Shown piece after piece: positions 8,998-16,206 of a stretch of 64,000 bases of DNA. Below the pieces are notes generated by a model. It worked only from the letters and a program-made list of their open reading frames with translations, was not told the origin of the DNA and made no database searches. The first letter of the stretch is position 1, and each line of letters begins with the position of its first letter. The stretch is from Bacillus sp. NEB1478 (GTDB lineage: Bacteria; Bacillota; Bacilli; Bacillales; Fictibacillaceae): positions 682,001 through 746,000 of the forward strand of contig NZ_CP134049.1 of assembly GCF_031582965.1 (NCBI RefSeq), written 5' to 3'. The position numbers and the translations under genes are program-made.

Positions 8998-10335
8998 ATG
9001 TCTAACAAGTTAGAATTTAGTTCAGTTTCAAAAGAATTATTAGGAAAAATCGAATCAAAAACAGCTACAATTGGTGTTGTAGGGCTTGGATATGTTGGTT
9101 TGCCTTTAGCAGTAGAAAAAGCTAAAGCTGGCTATAAAGTTATCGGATTTGATGTTCAAGAAAAAAGAACTCAGTTGGTTAATGACGGTATTAACTACAT
9201 TGGTGACGTTGTTGATGAAGAGTTGGCTGAACTAACTTCTTCAAAACAAATTTTTGCTACAACAGATTATTCTTATATTAAAGAAGTGGATGCAGTTGCA
9301 ATCTGTGTTCCAACACCATTGGACAAGTACCAACAGCCTGATACATCATATGTTGAAAGTTCAGCGAAAGAAATTGCAAAATTCATTCACCCAGGTATGC
9401 TTATCGTTCTTGAGAGCACGACTTACCCTGGAACAACTGAAGAAGTATTGCAGCCGATTCTAGAAAAAACAGGCTTGGTAGCAGGGAAAGACTTTCATTT
9501 AGCATATTCACCAGAGCGTGTCGATCCAGGGAATAAAGTTTATAACACGAAAAATACACCTAAAGTTGTAGGTGGAATCACAGAACAATGTACTTCAATC
9601 GCAGCAGCTATGTACCGTTCAGTACTAGAAGGCGACGTTCACGAAGTATCAAGCCCTCGTGTTGCTGAAATGGAAAAAATTCTTGAAAATACATTCCGTA
9701 ACATTAACATCGGACTTGCGAACGAAATGGCAATTCTATGTAATAAGATGAACATCAATGTGTGGGAAGTAATCGATGCTGCTGCAACAAAGCCTTATGG
9801 ATTCATGGCGTTCTATCCTGGTCCTGGACTTGGCGGACACTGTATCCCAATCGATCCATTCTACCTAACATGGAAAGCTCGTGAATACGATTACCACACA
9901 CGCTTGATTGAAACAGCAGGTGAAATCAACAACTCAATGCCTGATTTTGTACTAGAGCGTACAATGAAAATCCTAAACGAAGACAAAAAAGCATTGAATG
10001 GAGCTCGAGTTGTATTACTTGGAGTAGCTTATAAGAAAGACATCGACGATATGCGTGAATCTCCAGTATTGCCTATCTTGGAAAAGCTTGAACTTGCAGG
10101 AGCTGACTGGATCGTTGTTGATCCTCATGTTGAACAGTTTAAATTAAACGGTGAGATGCATGACACACATGAGTTAACGAAGGAATTATTACAAGGAGCA
10201 GACCTCGTAATGCTTACTACGGACCACTCAAGCTTTGACTATAATATGATTGCAGAGACGAGCCCTGTTATCTTTGATACTCGTAATGCATTAAAAGAAC
10301 AAGCTCCTTCTATTAAAAAATATCACTTACTATAA
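8998..10335 (+). CDS. wbpA: UDP-N-acetylhexosamine 6-dehydrogenase (WbpA/WecC family)
   Basis: A protein of 445 residues. The N-terminal NAD domain contains VVGLGYVGLPLA, the middle has NTFRNINIGLANEMA, and the catalytic cysteine is C282 in GLGGHCIPIDPFYL. It oxidises the C6 hydroxyl of a UDP-HexNAc to a carboxylate in two NAD-dependent steps. Length fits both WbpA (UDP-GlcNAc) and WecC (UDP-ManNAc). The genes on either side favour WbpA, with 2-epimerisation later in the pathway. It starts 31 bases after wbpB, behind AGAGAGGAAT. Codon use is richer in GC than the surrounding membrane genes, as expected for a well-expressed enzyme. Confidence 0.88.
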   Translation: MSNKLEFSSVSKELLGKIESKTATIGVVGLGYVGLPLAVEKAKAGYKVIGFDVQEKRTQLVNDGINYIGDVVDEELAELTSSKQIFATTDYSYIKEVDAVAICVPTPLDKYQQPDTSYVESSAKEIAKFIHPGMLIVLESTTYPGTTEEVLQPILEKTGLVAGKDFHLAYSPERVDPGNKVYNTKNTPKVVGGITEQCTSIAAAMYRSVLEGDVHEVSSPRVAEMEKILENTFRNINIGLANEMAILCNKMNINVWEVIDAAATKPYGFMAFYPGPGLGGHCIPIDPFYLTWKAREYDYHTRLIETAGEINNSMPDFVLERTMKILNEDKKALNGARVVLLGVAYKKDIDDMRESPVLPILEKLELAGADWIVVDPHVEQFKLNGEMHDTHELTKELLQGADLVMLTTDHSSFDYNMIAETSPVIFDTRNALKEQAPSIKKYHLL

Positions 10336-10347
10336 AAGAAACAGGAT

Positions 10348-10376
10348 GAGATAACCATTATTTGGCTATCTCTTTT
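10348..10376 (+). terminator. Hairpin with short T tail after wbpA
   Basis: GAGATA at 10348-10353 pairs with TATCTC at 10367-10372, and the inner CCA/TGG pairing lengthens the stem. TTTT follows. It lies directly before a structured RNA-like region, so it may be partial or regulated rather than a full stop. Confidence 0.55.
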
Positions 10377-10422
10377 CCTGATTTTAGAACGGTTTTTATG
10401 TGAATTTTTCGAAGTTTTTCTT

Positions 10423-10560
10423 GCCATGATCAGTTTTATAACCTGTTAGCTAACGGAAAAGTCATGGCGTCAGCCAAGTTTTCTTCACTGGAAAAACTTT
10501 ATCATCTAGGTTTTGCAAGAAATGGACAGCTTGATAAATGGCTGTGCGAAAACTGTTATG
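10423..10560 (+). ncRNA. Structured leader RNA with predicted pseudoknot, EAR/epsC-like
   Basis: The 265-base gap before wecB has several nested complementary segments. They are GCCATGA 10423-10429 with 10462-10468; AAGTTTT 10476-10482 with 10493-10499; GTTTTGC 10511-10517 with GCGAAAAC 10547-10554; and ACAGC 10527-10531 with GCTGT 10542-10546. The loop of the last hairpin (TGATAAA, 10533-10539) is complementary to TTTATCA at 10499-10505, which makes a pseudoknot. An internal position in a polysaccharide operon is where the EAR (epsC) processive-antitermination RNA is found in Bacillales. The family name is inferred from setting and architecture, not from a covariance search. The core 10465-10485 is identical to 15406-15426. 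Confidence 0.55.
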
Positions 10561-10600
10561 TACGGAATGGATAGAGTATAAATGAAGGAGTAAATTAAAC

Positions 10601-11653
10601 ATGAAGTTCTTAACTGTATTAGGAGCAAGACCGCAATTTATTAAAGCAGCTCCTGTTTCCCGTGAATTGCGAAAGAATCATGAAGAATTAATTATTCACA
10701 CGGGCCAGCATTATGATAAAAATATGTCCGATATCTTCTTTGAAGAATTACATATTCCTAAACCGGATTTTCATTTAGGAATTGGATCTGCTTCTCACGG
10801 TAAACAAACCGGAGAAATGTTGAGCAAAATTGAAGAGATTATCCTACAAGAAAAACCAGACTATCTTTTGGTTTATGGAGATACAAATTCAACACTAGCA
10901 GGTGCACTTGCTGCAGCAAAACTTCATGTACCTGTTGTTCACATTGAAGCAGGGCTAAGAAGCTTTAACAAAAAGATGCCTGAAGAGATCAATCGCATCA
11001 TGACAGATCACGTTTCTGAATACCTTTTCTGCCCAACAGACACAGCTGTTAACAATCTGACTGATGAAAACATGAAACACAACGTCATTAATGTTGGTGA
11101 TGTTATGTTTGATGCTGTTGAATATAACCGGCAAATAGCAGAAAACAATTCAATAATATTAGATACTTTTGGACTTAAATCAAAAGAATATCATCTGATC
11201 ACTGTGCACAGAGCTGAAAACACGGATGATCCTGAAAAAATCTCTACAATCCTTGAAGCTTTTTCGGAAATTGAAGATGTTAAAGTTTGGCCGATGCACC
11301 CAAGAACGAAACATGTTATTGAGCGCTTGAATTTAAGCTTAGAGTCTATTCCAAATTTAATGATTGTTGACCCTGTAGGTTATTTGGACATGCTAAAGCT
11401 AGAGAGCAATGCGAAGAAAATTCTTACAGACTCTGGCGGTGTACAAAAGGAAGCTTACTTTATGGAAGTTCCTTGTGTAACGCTTAGAGAGCAAACTGAA
11501 TGGGTAGAAACACTTGATAGTGATGCGAATATTCTTGTCGGAACAGACAAAGAGAAAATTTTGGCTGCCGTTCGTAAAGATGTATCTCCTGTTTATAAAA
11601 ATCTGTTTGGAGATGCAAATGCAGCCGGAAAGATCGCGAAATACTTTAATTAA
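10601..11653 (+). CDS. wbpI: UDP-N-acetylglucosamine 2-epimerase family (WecB/WbpI)
   Basis: At 350 residues the length is usual for a non-hydrolysing 2-epimerase. Visible motifs are GARPQFIKAAP at the N terminus, TGQHYDKNMSD, YGDTNSTLAGALAA, HIEAGLRSF, PEEINR and TDSGGVQKEA. In this setting it should invert C2 of UDP-2,3-diacetamido-glucuronate to the manno form, the WbpI step. A plain UDP-GlcNAc to UDP-ManNAc role (WecB/MnaA) is the alternative. AAGGAG precedes the ATG. The gene sits just downstream of the structured RNA, so its expression may depend on that element. The last codons overlap a TTTAAAC-type palindrome. Confidence 0.86.
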   Translation: MKFLTVLGARPQFIKAAPVSRELRKNHEELIIHTGQHYDKNMSDIFFEELHIPKPDFHLGIGSASHGKQTGEMLSKIEEIILQEKPDYLLVYGDTNSTLAGALAAAKLHVPVVHIEAGLRSFNKKMPEEINRIMTDHVSEYLFCPTDTAVNNLTDENMKHNVINVGDVMFDAVEYNRQIAENNSIILDTFGLKSKEYHLITVHRAENTDDPEKISTILEAFSEIEDVKVWPMHPRTKHVIERLNLSLESIPNLMIVDPVGYLDMLKLESNAKKILTDSGGVQKEAYFMEVPCVTLREQTEWVETLDSDANILVGTDKEKILAAVRKDVSPVYKNLFGDANAAGKIAKYFN

Positions 11654-11667
11654 ACGTTTGTTTAAAA
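11648..11667. promoter_or_regulatory. Degenerate copy of the TTTTAAACANNTGTTTAAAA palindrome
   Basis: AATTAAACG-TT-TGTTTAAAA matches 15 of 18 informative positions of the palindrome found at 51952, 57412 and 59963. It spans the stop codon of the epimerase gene and the short gap before the next glycosyltransferase. Confidence 0.3.
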
Positions 11668-11683
11668 AAGAGGTAAAAAATTT

Positions 11684-12913
11684 ATGAGAATCATTTTATT
11701 GAGTCAGCATTTCCCCCCTGAGGTAGGTGCTCCGCAGATCCGTCTGTATGAAGTCAGTAAAGAATTAATAAAAAGAGGGCATGATGTAGAAGTAATTACT
11801 GCATTTCCACATCATCCTCATGGCATTATTCCTGATGAATATAAAGGGAAATTCTATCAATATGAAGAGTATGAAGGTATTCCAGTGCATCGTTCGTGGA
11901 TCTATCCAAGTCCAAAAGGAACCTTTTGGAGAAGATTGGTGTCCTATTTCTCTTTCACCTTCAGCGCTTTTTATTCTATGATGAAGGCGAAGAAGACAGA
12001 TGTGATTATATGTACCTCTCCACCTTTGTTTTTAGGGATTACAGGCTATATGTCTTCGAAGCTTAAAAGAGCTAAGTTTGTTTTTAACGTAGCTGATATT
12101 TGGCCAGAATCTGCTGTGGAATTAGGCATACTAAAGAATAAGAAGTTTATATCATTAGCTGAAAAATTAGAGAAATTTTTATATAAAAAAGCTTGGAAAA
12201 TAGCAACGGCGACAGATGGCATTGCCGATTATATGCTTAAAAAAGGGAAGAGGAAAGAACAAGTATTTCTTTTACCAAATGGCGTAAACACAGAAACTTT
12301 CCAACCTGGAGAAAAGAATGAAGAATGGCTTCGGAAATTAGGGTTTGAAGGGAAAAAAGTATTTACTTTTGCCGGCCGAATGGGATATGCACAAGGTCTT
12401 GATTCTGTGATTCGTGCAGCTAAGATTGTAGAAGAAACAAACCCAGATATCAGATTGTTATTTATAGGAGACGGTCCTGAAAAAGAAGAACTTGTCGAGT
12501 TGAAAAATAACTTAAAAGCAGATAACGTGATTTTCCATGATTCTGTTCCTGTTACAGAGATGCCGAATGTGTTCTCGATTTCTGATTTCAGTATTGTTTC
12601 ACTAAGGAATATTGCTTTGTTCCAAGGCGCAAGACCTTCGAAGATTTTTCCAGCACTCGCATCAGGTGTACCTGTTTTATATTGTGGAGTAGGGGAAAGC
12701 GCAAAATTAATCGAGGATAGTGGCAGCGGAATCATTGCGACTCCTGAAGATGATCAAGATATTGCAATAAAAATGATCCAATGTGCCAATTTAACTGAAT
12801 CAGAATATGAAAAATACTCTTTAAGAGGCAGAGAATTTGTTTGCCGAGAATTTTCTTGGGGAAGAATTGTCGATGACTTACTTGAGAATATTCAAGATTA
12901 TAAGAAAAGGTAG
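11684..12913 (+). CDS. Glycosyltransferase family 4, WbuB-like
   Basis: This GT-B fold protein of 409 residues opens with LLSQHFPPEVGAPQIRLYE, a start typical of WbuB-like transferases that act in amino-sugar-containing glycans. Further motifs are NVADIWPES, TFAGRMGYAQGLDSVI, FIGDGPEKEEL, and a donor-site segment FPALASGVPVLYCGVGE. It would add a residue to the lipid-linked repeat unit. GAGGT lies 10 bases before the ATG, and the next gene starts within 10 bases of its stop. The WbuB resemblance suggests an N-acetylated deoxy-amino sugar donor, but that is an inference. Confidence 0.84.
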   Translation: MRIILLSQHFPPEVGAPQIRLYEVSKELIKRGHDVEVITAFPHHPHGIIPDEYKGKFYQYEEYEGIPVHRSWIYPSPKGTFWRRLVSYFSFTFSAFYSMMKAKKTDVIICTSPPLFLGITGYMSSKLKRAKFVFNVADIWPESAVELGILKNKKFISLAEKLEKFLYKKAWKIATATDGIADYMLKKGKRKEQVFLLPNGVNTETFQPGEKNEEWLRKLGFEGKKVFTFAGRMGYAQGLDSVIRAAKIVEETNPDIRLLFIGDGPEKEELVELKNNLKADNVIFHDSVPVTEMPNVFSISDFSIVSLRNIALFQGARPSKIFPALASGVPVLYCGVGESAKLIEDSGSGIIATPEDDQDIAIKMIQCANLTESEYEKYSLRGREFVCREFSWGRIVDDLLENIQDYKKR

Positions 12914-12922
12914 GGAATGCAA

Positions 12923-14050
12923 ATGAAAGTTTGTCATTTAACCTCAGTGCATTCCGCTATGGATACACGAATCTTGATCAAAGAGTGCCAATCCTTACAA
13001 AAAGCTGGACACGAAGTCGTTTATATTGTTCCTAATGCACAAGATAGTGAACATTTTGGTGTAAAGATAAAAGGTGTTACGTCAAATGCTAAGAATCGTT
13101 TGAAACGAATGGTGAACACGACCTCTTTAGTTTTCGAGGAAGCGCTTAGGCAAGATGCTGATGTTTATCATTTTCATGATCCGGAACTAATGCCAATTGG
13201 ACTTAAGCTTAAAGGAAAAGGAAAGAAAGTGATCTACGATGTTCATGAAGATCTGCCTGAACAAGTGCTTTCAAAGCAGTGGATTCCAACTCCCTTCCGA
13301 AAAAGTGTAGCCTATGGAGCTAAAAGTTTTGAAAGGTATGCATCTAAGCGATTTGATGCGGTTGTAACTGCTACACCATATATTAATGAACGTTTCAAAA
13401 CGTATAATCCAAATACCGTAACCATTCATAACTATCCACTGCTTCAAGAGCTGATGAAAGGGATGGATAGTGCAGAAACAGCATCTCCAACAGATAACAA
13501 CCAAAAAAGTGTTGTTTATCTCGGTGGTATTTATCTTCTTCGTGGAATAAAAGAGATGATTTCTTCAGTTGAAAAGGTCAACGAAAAGTTGCCAGTTATA
13601 TTCCGTCTAGGAGGCTCATTTGCACCTACCTCATTAGAAGATGAAGTGAAAAAGATGAGTGGATGGAAGCATGTGAATTATCTTGGATTTCTAAACCGGC
13701 AAGAAGTGAAAGAAGAGCTTAGTAATGCTGACGCAGGCCTCGTCTTATTACATCCAGAGCCGCGTTTTGTCGTTTCGTATCCGATTAAGCTTTTTGAATA
13801 TATGTCAGCTGGTCTGCCGGTCATAGCATCGAATTTTCCGCTTTGGGAAGAAATCGTCAGTGCCAATGAATGTGGGATTTGCGTCGATCCTTTGAATATA
13901 GATGAAATTGCAAATGCGATTCAAACCATTTTGGACAACCCAGAAAAGTCTGCTGAGATGGGTAAGAACGGAAGACGGGCAATCGAAGAAAAATACAATT
14001 GGGAAAAAGAAAGCGAACGCCTGATTGAATTATATGAAAGATTGTCATAG
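12923..14050 (+). CDS. Glycosyltransferase family 4-like protein
   Basis: A GT-B protein of 375 residues. It starts VCHLTSVHSAMDTRI and carries YHFHDPELMPIGL and VIYDVHEDLP, features of a glycosyltransferase group common in Bacteroidetes and Firmicutes surface-polysaccharide loci. The C-terminal donor site reads SYPIKLFEYMSAGLPVIAS. The ATG at 12923 has GGTAGGGA about 7 bases upstream. An ATG at 12917 overlaps that site and is less likely. With the previous gene and the one at 5127 it makes three transferases. With an initiating GlcNAc-1-P that would fit a repeat of about four sugars, an estimate only. Confidence 0.83.
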   Translation: MKVCHLTSVHSAMDTRILIKECQSLQKAGHEVVYIVPNAQDSEHFGVKIKGVTSNAKNRLKRMVNTTSLVFEEALRQDADVYHFHDPELMPIGLKLKGKGKKVIYDVHEDLPEQVLSKQWIPTPFRKSVAYGAKSFERYASKRFDAVVTATPYINERFKTYNPNTVTIHNYPLLQELMKGMDSAETASPTDNNQKSVVYLGGIYLLRGIKEMISSVEKVNEKLPVIFRLGGSFAPTSLEDEVKKMSGWKHVNYLGFLNRQEVKEELSNADAGLVLLHPEPRFVVSYPIKLFEYMSAGLPVIASNFPLWEEIVSANECGICVDPLNIDEIANAIQTILDNPEKSAEMGKNGRRAIEEKYNWEKESERLIELYERLS

Positions 14051-14141
14051 ATTGAAAAACAACGACCATTCATATATTCTGAATGATGTAGAAATGCTAA
14101 TAAACAATAATTAATAATTTTAAGAGAGAAGGTTTAATGTA

Positions 14142-15257
14142 ATGAAAGTACCTATGCTTGATCTTACAGAACAATATCAAAACCTGAAAAATGACATCCT
14201 GCCTGCAATGGAAGATGTAATGTCCAATGCAAGATTTATTTTGGGCGACAACGTTAAAAAACTTGAAGCAGATGTAGCTAAATATAGCAATGTAAATCAT
14301 GGGATTGGTGTAGCTAACGGAAGTGATGCGATTCATATCGCATTAACTGCATTAAACGTAGGACCTGGTGACGAAGTTATCGTTCCTTCATTTACATTCT
14401 TCGCAACAGCTGGAGCTGTAGCTCGTGCTGGAGCAACACCAGTATTCGTTGATTGTGATCCTAAAACGTTCAACATTGATCCAGCAAAAATTGAAGCAGC
14501 TGTAACAGACAAAACAAAAGCAATTGTTCCTGTTCATCTCTATGGCCAAATGGCTGATATGGATGCTATCGTTGAGATTGCTAAAAAACATAACTTAGGA
14601 ATCGTAGAAGATGCTGCACAAGCGATCGGTTCAAAATACAAAGGCAAAAACGTAGGGGAGTTAGGAACGATTGCTACTTACAGCTTCTTCCCAACTAAAA
14701 ACCTAGGTGCTTATGGTGACGGCGGTATGGTCGTTACAAATGATGATGATCTTGCTGAAAAAATGCGTGTAATCCGTGTTCACGGAAGCAAACCAAAATA
14801 TTACCACCATGTTCTTGGCTATAACAGCCGTTTAGATGAGCTTCAAGCGGCTATCCTTAATGTGAAATTCCCACATCTTGACGAATGGAGCAATCTTCGC
14901 AGAGAGAAAGCAGAGAATTACACGAAGCTGTTAAACGAGCAGTTGGGTGATAAAGTAGTTACACCATTTATTGCAGATTACAGCCACCATATTTTCCACC
15001 AATATACGATTCGAGTAGAGCGTCGTGATGAGCTTCAAAAGTATCTGCAAGAACAAGGCGTTTCAACAATGATCTATTATCCAAAACCATTGCACTTACA
15101 GCCAGTATTTGCTGAGTTAGGATATAAAGAGGGAGATCTGCCTGTAACAGAAAAAGCAGCAGAAGAAGCGATTTCTTTACCGATGTTCCCTGAACTCAAA
15201 ATTGAACAACAGCAATATGTAGTAGAAAAAATTGCTGAGTTCTATAATAAAAACTAA
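14142..15257 (+). CDS. wbpE: DegT/DnrJ/EryC1 aminotransferase, WbpE-like
   Basis: The gene encodes a PLP-dependent sugar aminotransferase of 371 residues. The Schiff-base lysine is K186 in SFFPTKNLGAYGDGG. PLP and substrate motifs include GVANGSDAIHIAL, PSFTFFATAGAV and EDAAQAIGS. WbpE transfers an amino group from glutamate to the 3-keto sugar made by WbpA and WbpB, giving UDP-3-amino-GlcNAc uronate. DegT proteins serve many sugars, so the call relies on neighbours. AGAGAAGG lies before the ATG. Codon use is like that of wbpA. Confidence 0.85.
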   Translation: MKVPMLDLTEQYQNLKNDILPAMEDVMSNARFILGDNVKKLEADVAKYSNVNHGIGVANGSDAIHIALTALNVGPGDEVIVPSFTFFATAGAVARAGATPVFVDCDPKTFNIDPAKIEAAVTDKTKAIVPVHLYGQMADMDAIVEIAKKHNLGIVEDAAQAIGSKYKGKNVGELGTIATYSFFPTKNLGAYGDGGMVVTNDDDLAEKMRVIRVHGSKPKYYHHVLGYNSRLDELQAAILNVKFPHLDEWSNLRREKAENYTKLLNEQLGDKVVTPFIADYSHHIFHQYTIRVERRDELQKYLQEQGVSTMIYYPKPLHLQPVFAELGYKEGDLPVTEKAAEEAISLPMFPELKIEQQQYVVEKIAEFYNKN

Positions 15258-15268
15258 ATCAAAAATAA

Positions 15269-15303
15269 GGTGTTCACTCGTAACTGGGGTGAACACCGTT
15301 TTA
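15269..15303 (+). terminator. Hairpin after the aminotransferase gene
   Basis: GGTGTTCAC at 15269-15277 is complementary to GTGAACACC at 15289-15297, and GTTTTAC follows. The stem is strong but the T tail is short. It abuts the second structured RNA-like element. Confidence 0.55.
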
Positions 15304-15426
15304 CACTATCAGAAAGTATAACTTGTTTGCAGTAGGATGGATCATCAAAGCAGAAACAAGTTAAAGTCGATAGTATAAGTGTAACTAAGGCTGACTAAAA
15401 AGGCTTGGCGTCAGCCAAGTTTTCTT
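15301..15426 (+). ncRNA. Structured leader RNA with switch-like terminator/antiterminator
   Basis: TTACAC 15301-15306 pairs with GTGTAA 15379-15384, CTATC 15306-15310 with GATAG 15369-15373, and AACTTGTTT 15320-15328 with AAACAAGTT 15354-15362. Downstream, GGCTGAC 15389-15395 can pair with GTCAGCC 15410-15416. Alternatively CTTGG 15404-15408 pairs with CCAAG 15415-15419, just before a TTTTCTTT tail. The last two helices exclude each other, as in an attenuator. Bases 15406-15426 repeat 10465-10485 exactly, and TACGGAA follows in both elements. No protein-coding sense is apparent. Function is inferred from structure. Confidence 0.5.
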
Positions 15427-15454
15427 TACATACTTACGGAAGAAGGTGTCTATG

Positions 15455-16165
15455 ATGACAGTTCAAAAAGGGCAAAACGTTGTAATTGGTAATGATGTTA
15501 AGTTAGGAGAAAATGTAACAATTGGGCATAATGTAGTTATCTATGATGGCGTAACAATCGGTAATCATTGTATCATTCAGGATAATGCAGTGATCGGAAA
15601 ACAGCCGACAAGAGCTAAAAACTCCATTCTACCAGAAGTGAAAAAACTTCCTCCAACAGTAATTGGTTCAGGCGTTACAATTGGAACTTCTGCGATTATT
15701 TATGCGAATGCTGAATTAGCTGATGATGTATTTGTAGCGGATCTTGCAACGGTTCGTGAACGAGTTACAATCGGTGAAAAGACAATTGTAGGGCGTGGCG
15801 TGTCGGTAGAGAATGATTGTACGGTAGGAGTAAAGTGTAAGCTTGAAACAAACTGTTACATCACTGCCTATTCAGAACTTGGTGATCAAGTTTTCATCGC
15901 ACCATATGTAGTTACAACAAACGATAATTATATGGCAAGATCAAAAGAACGCTATGATAAATTTAAAGGTGTAACTATTAAAAATGGAGGGCGAGTAGGC
16001 GCAAACTCTACAATTCTTCCCGGTAAAGTCATTGAGGAAGACGGAACAGTTGCTGCAGCAAGTGTAGTAACTAAAAATGTAGAAAAAGAGGACCTAGTAG
16101 TTGGTTCACCTGCCCGCGTATTAAGAAAAGTTCCTGAAAATCAGTTGTTGAGAAATCAAAATTAA
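15455..16165 (+). CDS. wbpD: Left-handed beta-helix N-acetyltransferase, WbpD-like
   Basis: The protein has 236 residues built of hexapeptide repeats (for example VTIGHNVVIYDGVTIG and VTIGEKTIVGRGVSVENDC), the fold of trimeric acyl-CoA-dependent acetyltransferases. WbpD acetylates the 3-amino group of the UDP-amino-uronate. It is longer than WbpD (about 190 residues), with extra coils. The start at 15455 places AGAAGG about 8 bases upstream. ATG 15452 is possible, and GTG 15446 lies inside the ribosome site. It is the last of the five pathway genes and lies behind its own structured leader. Confidence 0.82.
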   Translation: MTVQKGQNVVIGNDVKLGENVTIGHNVVIYDGVTIGNHCIIQDNAVIGKQPTRAKNSILPEVKKLPPTVIGSGVTIGTSAIIYANAELADDVFVADLATVRERVTIGEKTIVGRGVSVENDCTVGVKCKLETNCYITAYSELGDQVFIAPYVVTTNDNYMARSKERYDKFKGVTIKNGGRVGANSTILPGKVIEEDGTVAAASVVTKNVEKEDLVVGSPARVLRKVPENQLLRNQN

Positions 16166-16168
16166 ACA

Positions 16169-16205
16169 AAAAGCACACGACGAGTTGGTCGTGTGCTTTT
16201 AACTT
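16169..16205. terminator. Bidirectional terminator between wbpD and lytB
   Basis: A perfect 13-bp stem (AAAAGCACACGAC at 16169-16181, complement at 16188-16200) carries A and T tracts on both sides. It serves the converging genes. Confidence 0.9.
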
Positions 16206-16206
16206 T

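Noticed and set aside
12229..12735. 168-codon frame opposite the WbuB-like glycosyltransferase
   Set aside because: Fully antisense to a well-supported gene and without family motifs.
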